A stretch of 64,000 nucleotides of DNA from Streptomyces bikiniensis (GTDB lineage Bacteria; Actinomycetota; Actinomycetes; Streptomycetales; Streptomycetaceae), in contig JNWL01000002.1 of assembly GCA_000716465.1 (NCBI GenBank), positions 62,001 through 126,000 of the forward strand, in the 5' to 3' direction. Positions 41,745 to 50,131 of this stretch are shown one piece after another. Numbering within the stretch: the stretch's first letter is position 1; every line of letters starts with the position of its first letter. Both the position numbers and the translations under genes were made by a program. The notes beneath the pieces are model-generated. The model was not told the origin of the DNA and made no database searches. It saw nothing but the letters and a program-made list of their open reading frames with translations.

Positions 41745-42119
41745 ATGAACACACCGGAGATCCGTATGCTTTCCGTCGACTTCGACTGCCTCGACCCGGC
41801 CGAACAGGCCCGCTTCTACGGCGCGGCCCTGGACCTGCCCGTGCTGTACCGCAGCGACGACTACGTCCTGCTGGGACGGGCGGGAGCGCCCGGACTCGGC
41901 TTCGTCCGCCAGGAGGGCTTCCGGCCCCCGGCCTGGCCCGACCCCGCCCACAGCAAGCAGGCCCACCTCGAACTGGGTGTCGACGACCTGGACGCCGCGC
42001 AGGAGAGGATGCTCGCCCTGGGTGCCGTCCTGCCCGCCTTCCAGCCGCAGCCCGACGCGTGGCGGGTGCTCCTGGACCCGGCGGGCCATCCCTTCTGCCT
42101 GGCGACACACGGAATCTGA
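41745..42119 (+). CDS. VOC (glyoxalase/bleomycin-resistance) family protein
   Basis: 124 residues with two beta-alpha-beta-beta-beta units: the N-terminal unit (LSVDFDCLDPAEQARFYGA) and a C-terminal unit with HLELGVDDLDAAQERMLALG and VLLDPAGHPFCLATHG. The final PxGxPFCL is common in small actinobacterial VOC proteins. Divergent from the WYL regulator. Function unknown. Confidence 0.8.
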   Translation: MNTPEIRMLSVDFDCLDPAEQARFYGAALDLPVLYRSDDYVLLGRAGAPGLGFVRQEGFRPPAWPDPAHSKQAHLELGVDDLDAAQERMLALGAVLPAFQPQPDAWRVLLDPAGHPFCLATHGI

Positions 42120-42151
42120 GCCCGTCCCGCAGCCGGCGTGTCGTCGGTACG

Positions 42152-43252
42152 TCAGCACCAACGCGTACGGGGGCAGTTCCACCCGCCGCCACCACCGCCA
42201 CCGCCACCGCCGCCGTCCGACGAGCCACCCGACCCGCCCGGCAGTCCGTTCGGGAAAGCGCTGTTGCGGTGCCGGTCACCGGGGAACGGATCGCGGTAGT
42301 CGGGGTCGCCGTCGTCGTCCCGGTCGGGCAGGCTCGGCCGATCGCCGTCCTCCCCGTCGGGAGCGGGGCAGCCGTTGTCCGGGTGGGTCAGTTCGAGTGT
42401 CACCCACAGGTCGACGGTGACGTCCCGGCCCTTCGCCGGGTCGGTCACGCACACCCGCCAGTCGTCGTACTCCCCCTCGTCGGGGAGCTGGTCGTTGACG
42501 TACGCCGCGGACGCCATGACGTGGTCGGCCGGTACGGTCCCGAGGGCGGCGACCTCCTTGTGCGCCGTCCTCCACGTCTTCCGGATCAGGTCCGGCATCG
42601 TCGGCCACGGGACCGCGCCCCCGTCCTCCCGGGGACACGGGGCGCCCTTCTTCACCGCGCCGAAGTCGATCGTTTTCGTGCCGGACGAGGTCCAGCCGGT
42701 GCGCTGGAAGCAGACGGTCCAGTTGAGCCGCATCCAGATGCTCTTGTCCTGGTCCGACGCGTCGTGCTCGTCCACGCCGAAACCAGCGGCCTCCGCGGCT
42801 TCCCGCGCGTCGTCCAGGGACATCCCCCGGTAGTCCTTCGCCGTGGGGCGGGGCTCGGCGGTCGGCGACGGCGAGGGCGACGGAGACGGAGACGTCCGGG
42901 CCGGGATGCCCGCCGTGCCCGCGCCCGCCGTGCCCGTGCCCACCGCGGCTTTCCCGTCCGGCCGTGCCGCGGTGCCCCGGGTTCCGTCCTCGGGCTGGTC
43001 CGGGGCGACCGAGCCGAGCAGCGCGAACGCCGCCACCGTGGCGACCACCTTCGTGCCCCGGCTCCAGGAACCGTCCTTCCAGACCAGGACGACGGCGACG
43101 ACCATCACCGCGAATCCCAGATACGGGCTGATCAGCCCCAGTACGGGGACGGCGAGGAAGAACCCGGCGCGGGCGCGGACGGTCTGCCACCAGCGGGCGC
43201 GGGGAGCCGCCGGATCCGGCGACGGGCGGGAAGGAGCGGACGGGCGTTGCAT
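42152..43252 (-). CDS. Membrane protein with PASTA-like segment and poly-Gly C-terminus
   Basis: 366 residues from the ATG at 43252. Two transmembrane helices near 25-60 (FFLAVPVLGLISPYLGFAV), a Thr/Gly/Pro-Ser linker with repeated SP dipeptides, then a domain with PASTA character (YRGMSLDDAREAAEAAGFGV). A TSP3-like DRDDDGDPDYRDPF stretch may bind Ca2+. The last residues are a poly-glycine run of eleven followed by WNCPRTRWC with two Cys. The upstream extension to 43360 lacks an RBS. No function is known; an exported cell-surface role is likely. Confidence 0.72.
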   Translation of the reverse strand: MQRPSAPSRPSPDPAAPRARWWQTVRARAGFFLAVPVLGLISPYLGFAVMVVAVVLVWKDGSWSRGTKVVATVAAFALLGSVAPDQPEDGTRGTAARPDGKAAVGTGTAGAGTAGIPARTSPSPSPSPSPTAEPRPTAKDYRGMSLDDAREAAEAAGFGVDEHDASDQDKSIWMRLNWTVCFQRTGWTSSGTKTIDFGAVKKGAPCPREDGGAVPWPTMPDLIRKTWRTAHKEVAALGTVPADHVMASAAYVNDQLPDEGEYDDWRVCVTDPAKGRDVTVDLWVTLELTHPDNGCPAPDGEDGDRPSLPDRDDDGDPDYRDPFPGDRHRNSAFPNGLPGGSGGSSDGGGGGGGGGGGWNCPRTRWC

Positions 43253-43492
43253 GGGCGGTGTCTTCTCTGGCGCTGGGGCATGACGGCCCGCGAGGTCCTT
43301 CGGGACGTCTGTCGAGCGACCGCATCGTACAAAGTGCGCAAGGCGCCGGTCGCGTGGCATCGGCGCCGGCCGTCCGGGAGGCCGCCGGGCTCGGCGGAGA
43401 ACCGCCCGGCCGTGATCGCGGGGGCGGCTGCCGTTCCGCGACGGAGGGAACGCTGTGCACGGGGAGATCGGGGGACGGGGTGAACCGCCTGG

Positions 43493-44164
43493 TCAGGCCC
43501 GGTTCTCCGCGCTCCTCGTCCCGCGGTTTTCCGCAGGGAGGGCCCGGTGGTCTCCCGTTCGCCTCTCCGGTGGGGTCGGGTCGGTGGCGTAGGCGCGCAG
43601 GAACATGTCCAGCAGTTTGTCGATCGCGGTTTCGTCGACCGGTCTGGTCGTGAGCAGGTGGCGGTAGTAGAGGCCGCCGCACAGGATTTCGGTGGCGAAG
43701 GCCAGGTCCGTGTCGGCGCGCAGTTCGCCGGTGTCCCGGCCGCGGGCGATGCGGTCCAGGGTGCGCTGCTCGACGGTCCGCAGGAAGCGCTCGTCCAGGG
43801 CGGCGCGGAGGGAGGGGTCGGACTGGGCCTCGGCGATGACGGCGCGGTAGACCGGTCCGATCGGCGGTTCGGACAGGGCCGCGGCGGAGCGGACGAACTG
43901 TTCGCGCAGGTCGCGGCGGACGTCGCCGGTGTCGCGGTGGTCCAGGTCCGTGGTCCATGCGCGGTTGAGGGCGTCCATCAGCAGCGCCGCCTTGGACGGC
44001 CAGCGCCGGTAGATCGTGTGCTTTCCGACCCCGGCCCGGCGTGCGATGGCCTCGATGCTCAGGCCCGCGTATCCGACCTCGGCCGCCAGGTCGAGCGTCA
44101 CCTGGAGCAGTGCGTCGGTGCGTGCGGTGCCCCGGCGCCGTGGGGGCGGGGGTGTGTTCGGCAT
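43493..44164 (-). CDS. TetR-family transcriptional regulator
   Basis: 223 residues from the ATG at 44164. HTH at about 20-55: LAAEVGYAGLSIEAIARRAG then GKHTIYRRWPSKAALLMDAL, the classical TetR signature. The C-terminal ligand domain is of the TetR_C type (FATEILCGGLYYRHLLTT). Two matching palindromes lie upstream at 44177 and 44234, suiting autoregulation and control of the divergent VOC gene. Confidence 0.9.
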   Translation of the reverse strand: MPNTPPPPRRRGTARTDALLQVTLDLAAEVGYAGLSIEAIARRAGVGKHTIYRRWPSKAALLMDALNRAWTTDLDHRDTGDVRRDLREQFVRSAAALSEPPIGPVYRAVIAEAQSDPSLRAALDERFLRTVEQRTLDRIARGRDTGELRADTDLAFATEILCGGLYYRHLLTTRPVDETAIDKLLDMFLRAYATDPTPPERRTGDHRALPAENRGTRSAENRA

Positions 44165-44176
44165 GGGTCGGATCCT

Positions 44177-44197
44177 AACGGCACGCACCATGCCGTT
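44177..44197. promoter_or_regulatory. TetR operator, copy 1
   Basis: A 21-bp palindrome AACGGCA-N7-TGCCGTT with perfect 7-bp arms, 13 bp upstream of the TetR start. The second copy shares 19 of 21 positions. Confidence 0.65.
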
Positions 44198-44233
44198 GAC
44201 ACGGCGCGGGTGGGGAAGCAGGATGATCACCCG

Positions 44234-44254
44234 AACGGCACGCACCGTGCTGTT
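44234..44254. promoter_or_regulatory. TetR operator, copy 2
   Basis: AACGGCA-N7-TGCTGTT, one mismatch in the right arm relative to copy 1, lying 57 bp further from the TetR gene and toward the VOC gene at 44464. Confidence 0.6.
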
Positions 44255-44463
44255 CCGTACCGGGGGTGGACCCCCGCCGACGAGGAGGGGCGGCCCGTCG
44301 AGCGCGGCACCGTGCGCATGCGGACCGGCGCGTCCGGCAACCGCCGCCGGACCGGAGGCCCGCTTCCCGGACGCGCCTCCCGGACGTGCCTCCCGGGGCA
44401 CGCGGGGCGCCCGGTCGCTCCACACCCCGTTCGTCATTCATCCGCACCCCTCAAGGAGCCGCC

Positions 44464-44865
44464 GTGAAGGTCACCACCTCGACCCTCTCCCTCACCGTCG
44501 CCGACGTGGACGCCTCGCGTGAGTTCTTCTGCGCCCACCTCGGTTACGAAGTCGCCATGGCCGCCGACGGCTTCGCCTCGCTCACCCGGGGCGAGGCCGA
44601 CGCCGCCGCCGACATCGTGCTGCTCCGCACCGGCGCCGAGGTCCTCCCGCCCGAGCAGCGGGACCGGCAGGCCGGCGGCCTGATCCTGGCGCTCACCGTC
44701 AGCGGCCTCGACGCCGAGGAGCGCCGACTGCGCGAGGCCGGCGCGCCGATCACGATGCCGCTGCGCGAAGAGCCCTGGGGCGAGCGGCTGTTCCAGATGA
44801 CGGACCCGAACGGCATCGTCGTCCAGCTCGTCGAGTGGGTCACCCCGGCCGACCCCTCCGCGTAG
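44464..44865 (+). CDS. VOC family protein, probable TetR target
   Basis: 133 residues from a GTG with AAGGAG upstream. Two betaalphabetabetabeta units; STLSLTVADVDASREFFCAH opens the first and PWGERLFQMTDPNGIVVQLVEW ends the second, with His and Glu in the usual metal positions. Streptomyces relatives are often annotated glyoxalase or bleomycin-resistance-like. It is divergent from the TetR gene and separated by two operators. Confidence 0.83.
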   Translation: MKVTTSTLSLTVADVDASREFFCAHLGYEVAMAADGFASLTRGEADAAADIVLLRTGAEVLPPEQRDRQAGGLILALTVSGLDAEERRLREAGAPITMPLREEPWGERLFQMTDPNGIVVQLVEWVTPADPSA

Positions 44866-45006
44866 CGGCGCGACCCGGAGACGGGCGGGCTTCCGGCCGG
44901 TTTCCACCGGTCGGGGCGGAGTGCTCCCGGAAGGGGCTCCCGAATCCGGGTGACGGGACGAGGGACGTCCGGGAGTCCCGGAAGCCATCCGTGGCATGCT
45001 CGTTCC

Positions 45007-46692
45007 ATGACGGGTAGCCGCGACGAGTTGGACGTGCCTGAGCCGGGAACCAGCGGCTTCGGGGGAGCCACCGCGCTCTCCCGCACGGCCGGTGAGGGCT
45101 CCGTCTTCTCGTCGAGCCGCTACGTGGCCCGCCGGCAGCCGACGGTGACGGCCCCGGGCACGCGCCCGCCCGTCCTCACGGAGTCCGCGATCCAGGAGAT
45201 GCTCGACGGGCTGCCCGGTTCCGCGATCTTCCTCGTGCCGCTGTACGGGGCGGACGGCGGCGTCGAGGACTTCCGGGTCGCGGCGGCCTCGCCCGACGCG
45301 CTGGACATCGGGGGCCGCAGGGGCAAGGGGCTGGTGGGACTCAGCGTCCTGGAGACGTACCCGAGCGTGCTCGGCACGGACCTGTGGCGCGGCTACCTGG
45401 AAGCGCTGGAGAACGGCGTCCGCTACGAAGGAGAGCCCTTCGAGTACGAGGAAGTGCTCGCCGGCATCCCCCGCCTCTCCCGGTTCGCCGTCCGCGCGTC
45501 CGCCTGCCAGGGCGGCCTGATCGTCTCCTGGGTGCGCCTCGACAGCGGCGAGCGCGAGCAGCGCCGCCTGGAGGTGATGCAGCGCCTGGGCAACATGGGC
45601 TGGGCCAACTGGGACCTCGTCCGGAACGCCATCACCTGGTCGGAACAGGTCTACGACATCTTCGCCCGCGACCCCTCCCTCGGCCCCGTGACCCTGGAGG
45701 AGCTGCCCGGGCACGTCCTGGCCGAGGACCTGCCCGCCCTGGGCGACGAGGTGCGCCGGCTCCTCGGGGACGGGCAGCCCATCGACCACACCTTCCGCAT
45801 CACCACCCCCCGCGGCGAGGTCCGGCACCTCCGGATCGTCGCGGAGGCCGAGGCGGACGCCCACGGCGCACCGGTCGAGGTCCACGGCTTCTTCCAGGAC
45901 CTCACCGCCGTGAAGCGGACCAAGGAGCAGCTCCTCGAACGCGAACGGGCCGCCCTGGCGCAGCAGGAGACGCTGGCGACCGAGCGCGTCCTCGCCGCCC
46001 GGCTCCAGCACGCCCTGCTGCCCCTTCCCCAGCAGTCGCTGCGCCTCGCCGGCCTCACCGTCGACGTCGCCTACCACCCCCTCCAGCAAGGACTCAACGT
46101 CGGGGGCGACTGGTACAGCGCCATCGAACTGCCCGACGGCAGCGCCCTGCTCGTCGTCGGCGACGTCGCCGGCCACGGGCTCGACGCCGTGGCCACGATG
46201 GCCCAGCTCCGCTTCACCGCCAAGGGCATGGCCATCACCGGCACCCCGCTCGCCGCGATCCTCGCCCGGCTCAACACCCTCCTGTGGCACAGCGCCGACC
46301 GCGCCTACAGCACCGCCACGATGATCATGGGCCGGTACGAGCCCTCCTCCGGCATCCTCACCTGGGTCCAGGCCGGCCACCTGCCGCCCCTGCTCCTGCG
46401 CGACGGCGAGGCCCGGTACCTGCCGTCGCCCCGTGGCGTCCTCCTGGGCGCCACGACCGCGCCCCGCTACGACTCGTCCGCCATCCCCCTGCTGCCCGGC
46501 GACCACCTGCTGTTCTTCACCGACGGCCTGGTCGAGGCCCCGGGCGTCCTCCTCGACGACGGCCTCGCCCACCTGGCCCGCACGGTCGCCGGGCTCGGCG
46601 ACGGCCCACGGCCCCTGGACGACATCCTGGGCGCCCTCGTCGACCCGGCCGCCCGCCGCGACGACATCTGCGTCCTGCACGTCAGCGTCTGA
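45007..46692 (+). CDS. PAS-SpoIIE-type serine/threonine phosphatase
   Basis: 561 residues. Two PAS-like regions: an N-terminal one near 55-190, then a second with GWANWDLVRNAITWSEQVYD and HGFFQDLTAVKRTKEQLLE. A C-terminal PP2C-like SpoIIE domain follows with VGGDWYSAIELPDG, VVGDVAGHGLDAVATM, RYEPSSGILTWVQAGHLPP, FFTDGLVEAPG and DDICVLHVSV; the metal-binding Asp are present. Such proteins set anti-anti-sigma phosphorylation in response to signals. No sigma/anti-sigma genes are adjacent. Confidence 0.9.
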   Translation: MTGSRDELDVPEPGTSGFGGATALSRTAGEGSVFSSSRYVARRQPTVTAPGTRPPVLTESAIQEMLDGLPGSAIFLVPLYGADGGVEDFRVAAASPDALDIGGRRGKGLVGLSVLETYPSVLGTDLWRGYLEALENGVRYEGEPFEYEEVLAGIPRLSRFAVRASACQGGLIVSWVRLDSGEREQRRLEVMQRLGNMGWANWDLVRNAITWSEQVYDIFARDPSLGPVTLEELPGHVLAEDLPALGDEVRRLLGDGQPIDHTFRITTPRGEVRHLRIVAEAEADAHGAPVEVHGFFQDLTAVKRTKEQLLERERAALAQQETLATERVLAARLQHALLPLPQQSLRLAGLTVDVAYHPLQQGLNVGGDWYSAIELPDGSALLVVGDVAGHGLDAVATMAQLRFTAKGMAITGTPLAAILARLNTLLWHSADRAYSTATMIMGRYEPSSGILTWVQAGHLPPLLLRDGEARYLPSPRGVLLGATTAPRYDSSAIPLLPGDHLLFFTDGLVEAPGVLLDDGLAHLARTVAGLGDGPRPLDDILGALVDPAARRDDICVLHVSV

Positions 46693-46699
46693 GGGGACC

Positions 46700-47551
46700 G
46701 GCCGACCCCGGGCGTCCGACGGAGCCCACCGGCCCCACGGGACCGGAAGGACCCCTCGTCCTCCACGCGAACCTCGTCTCCGACCTCGCGGTCGACCCCG
46801 AGGAGCGCGGGGTGCTCCGCGCCTGGGCGGAACAGGCGCCCCGGGAGGCGTGGCCGCTGCGGCCCGGCGACGTCCTGGTGTCCCCGGCGCCCCGTACGCC
46901 TCCGCGGCGGCGGCCGAGGCCGCCCTCGACGTGACCGGCGGGCCCGGAGGGCTGTGGGGCGTCGAGGAACGGATCGACGCCGCCCGGTCGGTGAGCATCC
47001 AGATGGAGACCGGGCCCGGCGGGACGAAGGCGCTGTTCAGCGGCGGGATGCGGACCGTGGACGGCGCCTTCACCGGTTACCTCTCGCCCCTGCCCGCCCC
47101 GGCGGCGCGCGTCGCGGCCACCCTGGAGGCCTGGGGGCACGCCCTGGGCGGCCTCCTCGCGGCGCGCGGGTACGCCGGGCCCTTCGGCCTCGACGCGATG
47201 GTGACGCCCGACGGCGAGGTCTTCGCGGGGGAGAGGAACGTGCGGCGCACGGCCACGACCACTCCGCGGGCCATGGTGGCCCGGCTCGCCGCCCGGTCGG
47301 GAGCCGGCGACCCGGCCTGGGCGACGGGCAAGGTGCGGCCCCGGCCCCGTACCCCTTCGCCGCGACCGTCGAGCGGCTGCACCGCGAACGGCTCGCCTAC
47401 GACCCCGTACGCGGCGAGGGGATCGTCCTGTACGCCGGACCGCCACCCGACGGCCTGACCCGGCGTTACGCGGCGATCGCCGGCGACCACGCGGGCGTGG
47501 CGCGGTACGAGGAGCTGCTGCGGGCCGCCCGGGCCTCCGCCCCGGGCGGCT
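46700..47551 (+). pseudogene. ATP-grasp peptide ligase (PGM1-like), broken
   Basis: Fragments in three frames: LVLHANLVSDLAVDPEERG and LRPGDVLVSPAP (pre-ATP-grasp part), then after a jump near 46885-46895 the ATP-grasp part YASAAAAEAALDVTGGPGG, ERIDAARSVSIQMETGPGG and FGLDAMVTPDGEVFAGERN with RRTATTTPRAM, and after another shift near 47333 VERLHRERLAYDPVRGEGI. NxRRT is typical of the C-terminal end in these ligases. A large stretch between the first two pieces is missing. It ends against the convergent response regulator gene. Confidence 0.6.
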
Positions 47552-48211
47552 CTACGGCTCGATCAGGCCCACCCGGATCGCGTACCGGGTGAGTTCGAGG
47601 CGGTCGCGCATGCCCAGCTTCTGGAGCAGGTTGGCCCGGTGCCGCTCGACGGTCTTGGGGCTGATGACGAGGAGGTCCGCGATCTCCTTCGAGCTGTGCC
47701 CCTCCGCGACGAGCTTGAGGATCTCCTCCTCGCGTTCGGTCACCGCCTTGTCCGGCAGGGGCCTGCCCTGCTCCGCCCGGTCGAGGTAGGTGCGGATCAG
47801 GGCGGTCTCGGCGCCGGGGTAGATGAACGGCTCGTCGCGCACCGCCGCCCGGCACGCCTCCACCAGGTCCCGGTCGGCCACGGACTTCAGGACGTAACCG
47901 CTCGCCCCGGCCTTGAGCGCCTCGAAGAAGTACTGCTCGTTGTCGTACATGGTGAGGATCAGGATCCTCAGCTCCGGCTGGAGGCGGCTGAGTTCGCGGG
48001 CCGCCTGGAGCCCCGTCCGGCGGGGCATGGAGATGTCGAGGACGGCCAGGTCGATCCGCTCGGAGCGGGCCAGGGCGACGGCCTCCGCCCCGTCCGCGGC
48101 CTCGGCGACGACGGTGAGGTCCGGCTCGGCGTCGAGGATCAGCCGCACCCCGTTGCGCACCAGGGCGTGGTCGTCCGCGAGCAGGACGCGGGTCGGTTCC
48201 GCTGCGGTCAC
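47552..48211 (-). CDS. NarL/FixJ-family response regulator
   Basis: 219 residues from a GTG with AGGAGG upstream. Receiver: LLADDHALVRNGVRLIL, Asp in LAVLDISMPRRTG, LTMYDNEQYFFEAL, AGASGYVLKS. Output HTH LuxR-type: LPDKAVTEREEEILKLVAEG and SSKEIADLLVISPKTVERH. It is paired with the histidine kinase gene 56 bp upstream on the same strand. Confidence 0.93.
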   Translation of the reverse strand: MTAAEPTRVLLADDHALVRNGVRLILDAEPDLTVVAEAADGAEAVALARSERIDLAVLDISMPRRTGLQAARELSRLQPELRILILTMYDNEQYFFEALKAGASGYVLKSVADRDLVEACRAAVRDEPFIYPGAETALIRTYLDRAEQGRPLPDKAVTEREEEILKLVAEGHSSKEIADLLVISPKTVERHRANLLQKLGMRDRLELTRYAIRVGLIEP

Positions 48212-48267
48212 GACGCCGCCCTCCTCGCGTCGCCGGTCATGACGTCCCCTCTTCGCGGTGCCACCGG

Positions 48268-49377
48268 TCACGGCGTTCCCTTCTCCGGTCCGCCCTCCGG
48301 ACCCTTCTCCGGTCCGTCCTGCGGACCCTTGTCCGGCCCGTCCTCCGGTCCGTCCTGCGGACCCTTCTCCGGTTCATCCTCCGGTCCGTCCTGCGGACCC
48401 TTCTCCAGTTCGTCCTCCGCCTCGATACGGCGTGCCCCCGCGCCGCCCGTCGTGCCCAGACGGACCTCCGTCCCCCCGGTCCGGCCGCCACGCACCGTCA
48501 GTTCCGCGCCGATCAGCAGGGCCCGCTCGCGCATGCCCCGCAGCCCGGCGCCCTCGGGCGCGTTCCCGATGCCCCGGCCGTCGTCCCGTACGAGCAGGCC
48601 CACCCCGCCCCCGGGCAGCAGCCGCAGCCACAGGTCGACGCGGCTCGCGCCGGAGTGGCGGGCCGTGTTGGTCAGGCCCTCCTGCGCCACCCGGTAGAGC
48701 ACGAGCTCCGTCTCGTGGTCGAGCTTCGGCAGACCGGCCTCGATGTGCGGCCGCACCGTCAGACCGCGCGTGGAGAACTCCGACGCCAGCGACCTGAGCG
48801 CGCTGTGCAGGCCCAGCTCCTCCAGGACGCCCGGCCGCAGCCGGCGCGCCATCCGCCGGATCTCGTCGAGGCTGCCCCGGGTGGTCTCCTGCGCCTGGAG
48901 CAGCTCGGCCCGCAGGTCGGCGGGGGCGTGGTCGGCGGAGTGCTTCAGCTGGAGCAGGACGGCGGTGAGGGTCTGCCCCACCTCGTCGTGCAGCTCCTGC
49001 GCGATCCGCCGGCGCTCGGCCTCCTGGGCGGAGAGCACCCGGGCACTGCTCGCGGCCCGCTCGGCCTCCAGCCGGTCGAGCATCGTGTTGAACGTACGGG
49101 TCAGGTCCGCGATCTCGCCCCGGCCCGCCACCTCCGCGCGCCGGCCGGGCCGCAGCAGGTCCGCCGTCCGCATCACCCGGGTGAGGCGCTGGAGCGGCGC
49201 GAGGCCCACCCGCAGCAGGAAGGCGTTGGCCACGAGCATCGCCACCAGGCCGGCCACGAGGACGAACGCCTCGCCGACGAGGACCGGGGTGGAGACCGTG
49301 ACGGGGCCGAAGAGCAGCAGCACGGCGACGACCAGGATCGCGGCGTTCAGCAGGAAGAGGCGCCAGTACAGCGACAC
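48268..49377 (-). CDS. HisKA_3-type sensor histidine kinase with repetitive C-terminus
   Basis: 369 residues from a GTG (GGGGAGAGGCGGGACG upstream). Two transmembrane helices with a very short external loop, a HAMP-like linker (RVGLAPLQRLTRVMRTADL), the HisKA_3 dimerisation box EAERRRIAQELHDEVGQTL with phospho-His, and an ATPase with DGRGIGNAPEGAGLRGMRERA. The tail after about 325 is a tandem repeat of EKGPQDGPED units, not part of the kinase fold. Cognate to the NarL regulator. The signal is unknown. Confidence 0.9.
   Translation of the reverse strand: MSLYWRLFLLNAAILVVAVLLLFGPVTVSTPVLVGEAFVLVAGLVAMLVANAFLLRVGLAPLQRLTRVMRTADLLRPGRRAEVAGRGEIADLTRTFNTMLDRLEAERAASSARVLSAQEAERRRIAQELHDEVGQTLTAVLLQLKHSADHAPADLRAELLQAQETTRGSLDEIRRMARRLRPGVLEELGLHSALRSLASEFSTRGLTVRPHIEAGLPKLDHETELVLYRVAQEGLTNTARHSGASRVDLWLRLLPGGGVGLLVRDDGRGIGNAPEGAGLRGMRERALLIGAELTVRGGRTGGTEVRLGTTGGAGARRIEAEDELEKGPQDGPEDEPEKGPQDGPEDGPDKGPQDGPEKGPEGGPEKGTP
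48271..48411 (-). repeat. Tandem repeat encoding (EKGPQDGPED)n at the kinase C-terminus
   Basis: About four imperfect 30-36 bp units built from TCCGGTCCGTCCTGCGGACC. They code for EKGPQDGPED, then EPEKGPQDGPED, GPDKGPQDGP and EKGPEGGPEKG. Such a repeat can change length by slippage. Confidence 0.75.
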
Positions 49378-49638
49378 CGTCCCGCCTCTCCCCGTGCGCA
49401 CCGCGCGCCCTCCGGCCCGCGGCGGGACCCGTGTCCCGCCTCATCCTGACCGGTTTGTCGGTGTTCTGTCCATCCGTGCTGACACCCATGTTCCGCGTCT
49501 CCGCGCGGATGGCACCATAACGGGGCCGCGGGGCGCGGGACGGCGCCGTTCCCCCCGTGGCGCACCCCTTTCCACGACAGGCCGGCGACCGGCCCCGACC
49601 GGCCGCGGCCGGTCACGACGACAGGAGGCGACGGGCCA

Positions 49639-50124
49639 GTGCCTGCCCCACGGACCAGAACGACACCCCTGCCCGGAATCGGAGTCCAGTACGACTTCAC
49701 GACGCGCGAACACCAGCACCTCTCGGTCATCGCGCACCGCGACGGAACGCGGACGGTGAACGTCTACCGGGCCGACGACCCCGACGCCTGCGCCCAGTCC
49801 CTCCACCTCACCGAGGGGGAGACGGCCTCCCTGATCGACGCGCTGATGCCCGCGCACCACAGCCCCAACGTCCTGCACACCACGGACCTGGGACTCGTCG
49901 CCGAGCGGATCGAGCTGTCCGCCCACTCGTACTGGAACGGGCGCGTGCTCGGCGACACCCGGATGCGCACCGAGGCGGGCGCGTCCGTCGTCGCCGTACT
50001 GCGCCGCTCCGGGGCGATCCCGTCCCCGGCGCCGGACTTCCGGCTCGCGGGCGGCGACACGCTCATCGTGATCGGCACCCGCGAGGGCGTCGACGCCGCG
50101 GCCGCGATTCTCGGACGGGAGTGA
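49639..50124 (+). CDS. TrkA-C domain regulatory subunit (KhtT-like)
   Basis: 161 residues, GTG start with AGGAGG. N-terminal part with LPGIGVQYDFTTREHQHLSV, C-terminal TrkA-C fold with GASVVAVLRRSGAIPSPAPD and LAGGDTLIVIGTREGVDAAA. This is the pattern of the KhtT/YhaT-type ligand-binding subunit of K+/H+ antiporters. Ends 7 bp before the transporter gene. Confidence 0.8.
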   Translation: MPAPRTRTTPLPGIGVQYDFTTREHQHLSVIAHRDGTRTVNVYRADDPDACAQSLHLTEGETASLIDALMPAHHSPNVLHTTDLGLVAERIELSAHSYWNGRVLGDTRMRTEAGASVVAVLRRSGAIPSPAPDFRLAGGDTLIVIGTREGVDAAAAILGRE

Positions 50125-50131
50125 GGCGAAG

